Shown: positions 42,192 to 46,753 of the stretch, piece after piece
How the letters are laid out: every line of letters starts with the position of its first letter
Numbering within the stretch: position 1 is the stretch's first letter
From: Candidatus Zhuqueibacterota bacterium
GTDB taxonomy: Bacteria > Zhuqueibacterota > Zhuqueibacteria > Zhuqueibacterales > Zhuqueibacteraceae
Direction of reading: 5' to 3'
Assembly: GCA_022616415.1 (NCBI GenBank)
Contig: JAKEEU010000326.1
Coordinates: 1 to 46,753, forward strand
DNA: 46,753 nucleotides
Notes under the pieces: model-generated
Told to the model about the DNA's origin: nothing
The model's database searches: none
The model's input: the letters and a program-made list of their open reading frames with translations, nothing else
Program-made: the position numbers and the translations under genes

Positions 42192-42833
42192 TTACGGGTT
42201 GGTAAATTCTTTGTCAACAATCTCAACCTGCCCCGGATATTTGAGCGCGATTCCGGCGACGGAAACTGTGGGAACGGCGGTGAGCGTGATTCGCGCTGTG
42301 CTCCCTTTTTGCCCGGCAACAGCAAGCGCCAGGTTCAACACGCTTTCGTAGCCCTGATCGCTGAAAAATTTGTAAAGATCGAGCGACATTTGCAGAGGAA
42401 TGATCGTCGCCTGCCCGGTTCCCGGAACTTCGATGGGGTTGGGAATATCGCCGGAAATCGTTTCTTTGCCATCGATCTTCAGCGTCCACGCCAGGGCTTT
42501 GAGCAGGGCGGATTTTTGCGGGCTGCCGCCGGTGCCGTCATTGGGATTTTTCGCTGCGACGTTGAGCGCCATCGACAGCGGCAGCGATTTCTGCTTGAAC
42601 GCGTTAACGAGCTTGAGGCCGTCCAGAATGTTGAATTTTGTGGGACTATCTATCGCAGCGAGATTGATGCCGGCCAAATTCCCCGGCGCCACGCTATCGA
42701 GCTTGAATTGCAGACGCTTGATGTTGACGAGCGTATCCTGAATTTGTTGGAGCGTGGAACAGCTGCCAAGCAACAGTATAGAAATGAGGCTTAATAAGAA
42801 TGCAAAGCGTGTGGGCTTGAAGCGAGATAGCAT
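42192..42833 (-). CDS. Lipoprotein with LEA_2-like (WHy) domain
   Basis: 213 residues. The N-terminal basic and hydrophobic signal runs into the lipobox LLGSC (Cys ~25), so the mature protein is lipid-anchored. The rest is a beta-sandwich like LEA type 2 proteins: KRLQFKLDSVAPGNLAGINL, SLPLSMALNVAAKNPN, ALLKALAWTLKIDG and IEVPGTGQATIIPLQMSLDL. Asn-Pro-Asn in AAKNPNDG is the typical turn. Function is not known; LEA_2 lipoproteins are linked to envelope stress or desiccation. It lies alone, 28 bp from the TOPRIM relic on the same strand. Confidence 0.88.
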   Translation of the reverse strand: MLSRFKPTRFAFLLSLISILLLGSCSTLQQIQDTLVNIKRLQFKLDSVAPGNLAGINLAAIDSPTKFNILDGLKLVNAFKQKSLPLSMALNVAAKNPNDGTGGSPQKSALLKALAWTLKIDGKETISGDIPNPIEVPGTGQATIIPLQMSLDLYKFFSDQGYESVLNLALAVAGQKGSTARITLTAVPTVSVAGIALKYPGQVEIVDKEFTNP

Positions 42834-42860
42834 ATTTTCTCCTGTTTTTTTTCACTAAAA

Positions 42861-43481
42861 TCACTTTTCAAAAAAGAGTCGCTGGACCCACGCGATAAGC
42901 TTTTGGACTTCTGGGGCATCCCCTTTGAAATAACGTTTGGTGATCGCCAAGCCCATCGGTGTGCCTGGATCTTCTTGCCAAGCCAACCAGGTATGAATAT
43001 GCGCCTTGATACGATGCGCGTCAGAAAAACGCTGTTCCGGCTTGGGAATTCGTTGCAAGCAGTCATCGGCTAATGTCCACAAGACATCGCCAACTGGGAC
43101 AAGAAACTGAACGAAATTTTCCAACATTCCTGGAACTGTATTTTCCGGCATGAGCCAAAAACCAAGGACGGGTTTGTTAGGCTATTTTATTATTGTCCCA
43201 AATGAATCTGGAAATTCAGACACATTATTGTAACCGGACCTCAGCGCTATATTTCGCAAAGAATCCCAGCGTCCGGCAAGATCAGCGTTGGCATCCAACA
43301 CGACGCCCATCCGTTCGAGTTCGCTGCTTTTGAGTTGGATGGGCAGGCTTTCGAGAAGCCTCTCGACACCTTCATTCTCCTTGATGACGAAATTTTCTTG
43401 AATGTGATGGTGAAGAAAAAGATGATGCAGCACATAGCGATCATCTTTGCCTTCCACTAAAAGTACATTTTTGTCTGCCAT
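42861..43481 (-). pseudogene. DUF3226 TOPRIM protein gene interrupted by one in-frame amber codon
   Basis: From ATG 43479-43481 (GAGGTG 8 nt upstream) the frame gives LLVEGKDDRYVLHHL and GVVLDANADLAGRWDSLRN, the acidic TOPRIM motifs of DUF3226, up to SFGTIIK. TAG then occurs at 43182-43184. The same frame continues at once with PNKPVLGFWLMPENTVPGML and HTWLAWQEDPGTPMGLAI, the C-terminal DUF3226 motifs, to the stop at 42861. Nothing else is missing. GAG to TAG is a simple explanation. It may be a recent knock-out, a read-through site or a base error. It is the partner of the ATPase gene just upstream. Confidence 0.85.
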
Positions 43482-43483
43482 GG

Positions 43484-44593
43484 TCAACGCACCTCGATTT
43501 GATCACGGCTTACGATGCTCAGCTCGCTCTCATCAAAAAGCACGGCATTCATCATTTCTCTCTTCGCTTCCAAGCGTATTAACATGCCATCTTTTTCTTT
43601 ATTCTCTGCTGCAGCTTTTTGAAATGCGGTTATGCAATCCCAGCTATGGGTCGTTGCAAACACTTGCACGTTGAGACGATGCGCGGCATTGAAGATCATC
43701 GACCACATATTGGGTTGCACGGAGTAATGAATGCCATTTTCAATTTCATCAACGAGCAAAATGCCATTTTTTGCATTAACCAAGGCCAGCATGATACCGA
43801 AAATACGATTCATGCCATCTCCCAAACTGCTTAATGGAATTGGACGTGCTAGCTTTGCTATTTTTACAACGGCGCTGCGTTCACGGTTGTTCATAGGATT
43901 GGCCACAAGAGACAATTTTTCCACTCCCGGGTCGATAATGCGCAAAGCAAAAATTATATCTTGTTCTAAATCTGTCAATGCAATATCATCCCACAAATAG
44001 CCAATTTCCGTCTTCTCAAGGCCATTCGCGGATATGTAAAAGCAGTTAAATTCTTTAGCAGGCAAAGATTCCGATCGCGCCCAACGGCGGGTTCGTGATC
44101 GCCAAAAACCATCAAGCGGCAAAAACATTATAGGCTGTGAGCCCACACGAATGGTCAAGGCGTTTGGCTCCGAATTCTCTACGGCATCTGCAACGCGAGG
44201 CAGTTCAAGAAGTTGATCATCTCCGTTGCCATATTCCTGACGCCATTCCCGAGCGATAATAAGAGTGTCTTCAATTGAATCAATGGAGCCAATTTGAATG
44301 GGTTCCTGTCCTTTCTCACGGCCATTGTGTCCATAAAATAAACGATCCAAAGCCACGCCGATGTGCTCATCGCTTTCCAGGCTTGCATCAGAAGCGCGCT
44401 TGATTTCATTTCTTGTTATAAGAATTTCCCATATTAAAAAAGGCGCGCCTTTATGCGCGTATAGCCGCACTGCCTCCAAAAGAGATGATTTGCCCACGTT
44501 GTTTTTGCCGACAACGAGGTTGACATGGCCGAGATGTTCTATTCGCAACTGACGAAATGTACGAAAGCATTCAATCTTTAATGAGCTTAACAT
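43484..44593 (-). CDS. AAA_15/OLD-like ATPase paired with DUF3226 TOPRIM
   Basis: About 369 residues from ATG 44593, chosen for GGAG 6 nt upstream and the family start MLSSLKIECFRTFRQL. Walker A is VVGKNNVGKSSLLEA (~30). ISLL-type signature is replaced by PIPLSSLGDGMNRIFGI. Walker B GILLVDEIENGIHYS has the catalytic Glu, and VFATTHSWDCITAF carries the switch His. The stop overlaps the start region of the TOPRIM gene. ATPase and TOPRIM pairs of this shape include phage defence systems of the PARIS/OLD class, so a defence function is plausible but unproven. It is AT-rich relative to flanking genes. The 176-bp upstream gap is AT-rich and holds no other gene. Confidence 0.9.
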   Translation of the reverse strand: MLSSLKIECFRTFRQLRIEHLGHVNLVVGKNNVGKSSLLEAVRLYAHKGAPFLIWEILITRNEIKRASDASLESDEHIGVALDRLFYGHNGREKGQEPIQIGSIDSIEDTLIIAREWRQEYGNGDDQLLELPRVADAVENSEPNALTIRVGSQPIMFLPLDGFWRSRTRRWARSESLPAKEFNCFYISANGLEKTEIGYLWDDIALTDLEQDIIFALRIIDPGVEKLSLVANPMNNRERSAVVKIAKLARPIPLSSLGDGMNRIFGIMLALVNAKNGILLVDEIENGIHYSVQPNMWSMIFNAAHRLNVQVFATTHSWDCITAFQKAAAENKEKDGMLIRLEAKREMMNAVLFDESELSIVSRDQIEVR

Positions 44594-44769
44594 AAGCTGC
44601 TCCATCAAAATTAAGAAAAATTCAGAAATACACAACTTGTGCCAGAAAGCCAAATTTTTATTTTTGATAATAAACCACTTTTAAAAAACCAAAACGTTAC
44701 CGCACATATCGCTACAAAAAGATAGTAAAAATTAGCAAATTGCCAAAGAGAAATTTGACCGTTATCGCA

Positions 44770-46608
44770 TCACTCATTCACCGCCCACCGATACGAAATT
44801 CTCATTTGCCGGTCCTTTTGCAGGCGGCCTTGAATGAAGCGGGCGTCGTCTTCGATCACCTCAAATTCGAGACGATGGCTGGTGGGGCGATAAAGTGTGG
44901 AGCCGAAAAGCTCGATACCGAAAGCCCAAGTGCGGATCGGCGGGAAGTCTGTGGAGAGCTTTTGCTTATTGCGCTCGGCAAATTCGCCGAGCCGCGCGCC
45001 CAGCTTGCCGGTAGCATAAAGCCGGAATTTGCCGAGCGTGATTTGCGCGCGGGCGCCATAAAACAAATTGGCAACCGTGAAGGCGCGGCGATGCCGGCGA
45101 ATCTCGAAGGGCGCAAGATCAATACGGCCAATTTCTCCAACATACACGCCGCGGTGATAGTGGCCGTTGCCAATCGTCATTAAAGTAAGCACGGCAGCAA
45201 GCGGCCCTTTGTCGCCGCCGGCTTCGAGCGTGAAGGGCAACAGCGCGGTCGTGTAAGCATCGTTGCGCCAGACAATCGCTTCCATGTCGACGTAGTCACC
45301 TTGTGTGTAGCGCCGCGATATGCGCGCCAGCGCTGCGCCGCCCTGCACGGCTTTGTGAATTTTGCCGCTCTTGTTGAAAACCTGCAAGTAAAACGGCAGG
45401 AAAGAATAGTGCTGCGAATAGATCAACGACACTTGCGGCGCTTCGTTGTTGCCGGCAAGCTGAACATCAAGGCCGCGACCGAAACCGTTATCATCCGTCG
45501 CGCGAGCCGAGCGAAACACCGAAAGAAAAAAGCGCTCCCCGCCCGAATAAAGATCAATGTAACTCGGCCGATAAGCCGCCCCACGCTGCCAGCGTTGAAA
45601 ATTTTCCGCCAAAGCCGTAGCGCGTCCTTCCGTTGCCACAGCTTGTGAAGCAGCAAAAGCCTTGGTCTCGTCTTCCCGCAACTCGATAATCGCTGCTTCC
45701 GAAAGCCCGTCGGCGCGGGCCTGTTCGATTTTTCTATTAAGCTCGATATAAAAGTTTTGCAGACGGCGCTCACTGGCGCGGTCTATTTGGGGGCTGGTTG
45801 CTGGCGTGGTCGCTACGGGCGTTTGGCGAAAACGCTCGCTCTCTTGATCGCGCGCGTGTTTAGCTTGCTCTTGCAAATTCTCAAACTGTTGGCGTTCTGC
45901 CGGCGAGAGCAATTTTAGGCCGCCATGCTCTTCGCGAACCATCGCCATGAACGCGCGGATCGCGAGAGAATCAGAAGCAGTAGAATCAGGGACAGGATAA
46001 AAGGGCATGGCCTCCGCATACCATTGCACGAGATCGAAAGGCGGATCGAGCTTCAGCGTGTCGAGAACGGTCTTGATGCCGGCGGTCTGCGCCACTTGAT
46101 CCGGCGAGATCGTGTACGAGCCGAGCGATTTGCCGGTGCTGAAATCGATATCAACAAAGCTCTGATAGATCAGCTCACTGCAGACGATGGCATCGAGCGT
46201 ATTCACGTCGAACTTGAAATCATACGGCTTGCCGTATTGCAGCAGCGCCAGAGCCAGAAAACGCGCCAAATTTTTTCGGTATTGCTCGGCGCTCATTTCG
46301 CCTTGTCGCAGGCGAATCGCCGCAAAATCGTCAACGTATAAAAAATGTGCGAAACTGTGCAGCGTCACTCCGCCATCGTGCGCGGAAATCGTTTGGCCGT
46401 CGCGCAGCGCTTCGATGACATTTTCGCGCTCGTGTTTCAAGCGATACAACGCCTCAAAAAGAAGGGGATTGAGCGGCTGGCCGTTGAAAGCTTTGTCGTA
46501 AGTGCGGCGCCTCATAATGGCTAATCGCACCCATTCTTCCTTTTCTTGAATCGTCGAGATTTCGCTGGCGTAGGCTTCGATCTCGGCGTCGATGGTTTCG
46601 GCGGGCAT
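44770..46608 (-). CDS. Permuted NlpC/P60-like (YiiX-type) protein with C-terminal beta domain, 5' truncated
   Basis: 612 residues from ATG 46608. Residues ~60-165 fit the circularly permuted papain-like amidase group: NVIEALRDG, DDFAAIRLRQGEMSAEQ, LLQYGKPYDFKFD and the Cys site IVCSELIYQSF (Cys ~143), then TISPDQVAQ. The catalytic His segment that should precede these is not recognisable. A helical linker (~225-330) leads to a beta-rich region (~340-612) of outer-membrane or periplasmic look. Reading upstream of the ATG in the same frame adds about 20 plausible residues (SRLGVFNTEILKQATNG) before TAA, without any start codon. No signal peptide remains. The gene is therefore probably cut at its 5' end, and may be a pseudogene. 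Confidence 0.6.
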   Translation of the reverse strand: MPAETIDAEIEAYASEISTIQEKEEWVRLAIMRRRTYDKAFNGQPLNPLLFEALYRLKHERENVIEALRDGQTISAHDGGVTLHSFAHFLYVDDFAAIRLRQGEMSAEQYRKNLARFLALALLQYGKPYDFKFDVNTLDAIVCSELIYQSFVDIDFSTGKSLGSYTISPDQVAQTAGIKTVLDTLKLDPPFDLVQWYAEAMPFYPVPDSTASDSLAIRAFMAMVREEHGGLKLLSPAERQQFENLQEQAKHARDQESERFRQTPVATTPATSPQIDRASERRLQNFYIELNRKIEQARADGLSEAAIIELREDETKAFAASQAVATEGRATALAENFQRWQRGAAYRPSYIDLYSGGERFFLSVFRSARATDDNGFGRGLDVQLAGNNEAPQVSLIYSQHYSFLPFYLQVFNKSGKIHKAVQGGAALARISRRYTQGDYVDMEAIVWRNDAYTTALLPFTLEAGGDKGPLAAVLTLMTIGNGHYHRGVYVGEIGRIDLAPFEIRRHRRAFTVANLFYGARAQITLGKFRLYATGKLGARLGEFAERNKQKLSTDFPPIRTWAFGIELFGSTLYRPTSHRLEFEVIEDDARFIQGRLQKDRQMRISYRWAVNE

Positions 46609-46694
46609 GCCGTTCGTCGCTTGTTTGAGTATCTCGGTGTTGAAAACACCGAGCCTGGAGTTTGGACATTTTTAAGTATGTTTAGTTAAAATAC

Positions 46695-46723
46695 TTGACA
46701 TTACATACATAATTTGCTATCTT
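46695..46723 (+). promoter_or_regulatory. Consensus sigma70 promoter for a gene beyond the right edge
   Basis: TTGACA (46695-46700), exactly 17 bp, TATCTT (46718-46723). CGGAGGA at about 46742-46748 would serve as a ribosome site for a plus-strand gene whose start codon lies just outside the window. Confidence 0.65.
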
Positions 46724-46753
46724 CTGATAAACCACAAAAATCGGAGGATAGCA
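46716..46753 (+). promoter_or_regulatory. Hairpin overlapping the -10 box and ribosome site
   Basis: TGCTATCTTCTGA (46716-46728) and TCGGAGGATAGCA (46741-46753) are inverted repeats matching at 11 of 13 positions. The left arm covers the -10 box and the right arm the GGAGG. It could be a DNA operator; an RNA structure could hide the ribosome site only if transcription starts within the left arm. Confidence 0.5.

Noticed and set aside
17868..43184. Amber codon recoding (suppressor or pyrrolysine) as an explanation for TAG inside MscS and DUF3226
   Set aside because: The KamB-like gene has TAA and TGA instead, the MscS gene also carries a deletion, and genuine genes here end with TAG, TGA and TAA alike. 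Simple decay fits better.

Overview
This 46.8 kb window is bacterial chromosome. It carries housekeeping genes (aspS, purA, secD/secF, three tRNA genes, ATP sulfurylase and APS kinase) among signalling, potassium/osmotic and small defence-like genes. No ribosomal RNA or lineage marker lets me name the organism. Moderate GC content, very large cytoplasmic hybrid kinases, lipoproteins, a class of multi-HAMP kinase and many families of short palindromic intergenic repeats would fit an uncultivated lineage of the FCB/KSB1-like kind. That placement is inference with low confidence. Decayed genes are unusually frequent: four loci have in-frame stops, frameshifts or deletions.

Layout. 0.1-10 kb, minus strand: two hybrid histidine kinases. 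One is a 2089-residue soluble kinase with about 13 HAMP-type units, and a broken GAF/kinase gene lies upstream of it. Between the two kinases is an array of nine hairpin repeats split into 5+4 by a single-domain GIY-YIG nuclease gene. 10.2-12.4 kb: cysC and sat, separated by nested repeats. 12.6-16.4 kb: a Lys-Lys-Ile2 tRNA cluster, a 16S rRNA A1408 methyltransferase (KamB-like) relic with two early stop codons, a YefM-YoeB toxin-antitoxin pair, and aspS with a terminator-like leader.

16.8-29.7 kb, plus strand: a potassium/osmotic cluster. It encodes a small helical/winged-helix protein, a decayed MscS channel, a CNNM/CorC-type protein, a CPA2 antiporter, TrkA, TrkH, a 1497-residue fusion of a CPA2 antiporter to a long helical region and a P-loop NTPase, and an intact MscS channel. 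The small protein plus broken MscS at the left end look like a shrunken, decayed copy of the fusion plus MscS pair at the right end. I regard this antiporter-NTPase-MscS pairing, together with TrkAH, as the best candidate for an undescribed system: potassium uptake, potassium/proton exchange and pressure release apparently linked to an NTPase switch.

29.8-46.7 kb, minus strand: an M1-family metallopeptidase, an HD hydrolase, an AAA ATPase/DUF4276 pair, YbjQ, a Schlafen-like AlbA_2 protein, PurA, a STAS protein, SecF and SecD, a three-repeat degenerate CRISPR-like mini-array whose spacers form hairpins, a LEA_2-type lipoprotein, a second AAA ATPase/TOPRIM (DUF3226) pair whose TOPRIM gene has an in-frame amber codon, and a truncated permuted NlpC/P60-like protein. 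A consensus promoter with a ribosome-site hairpin at the right edge points to a plus-strand gene starting just outside the window.
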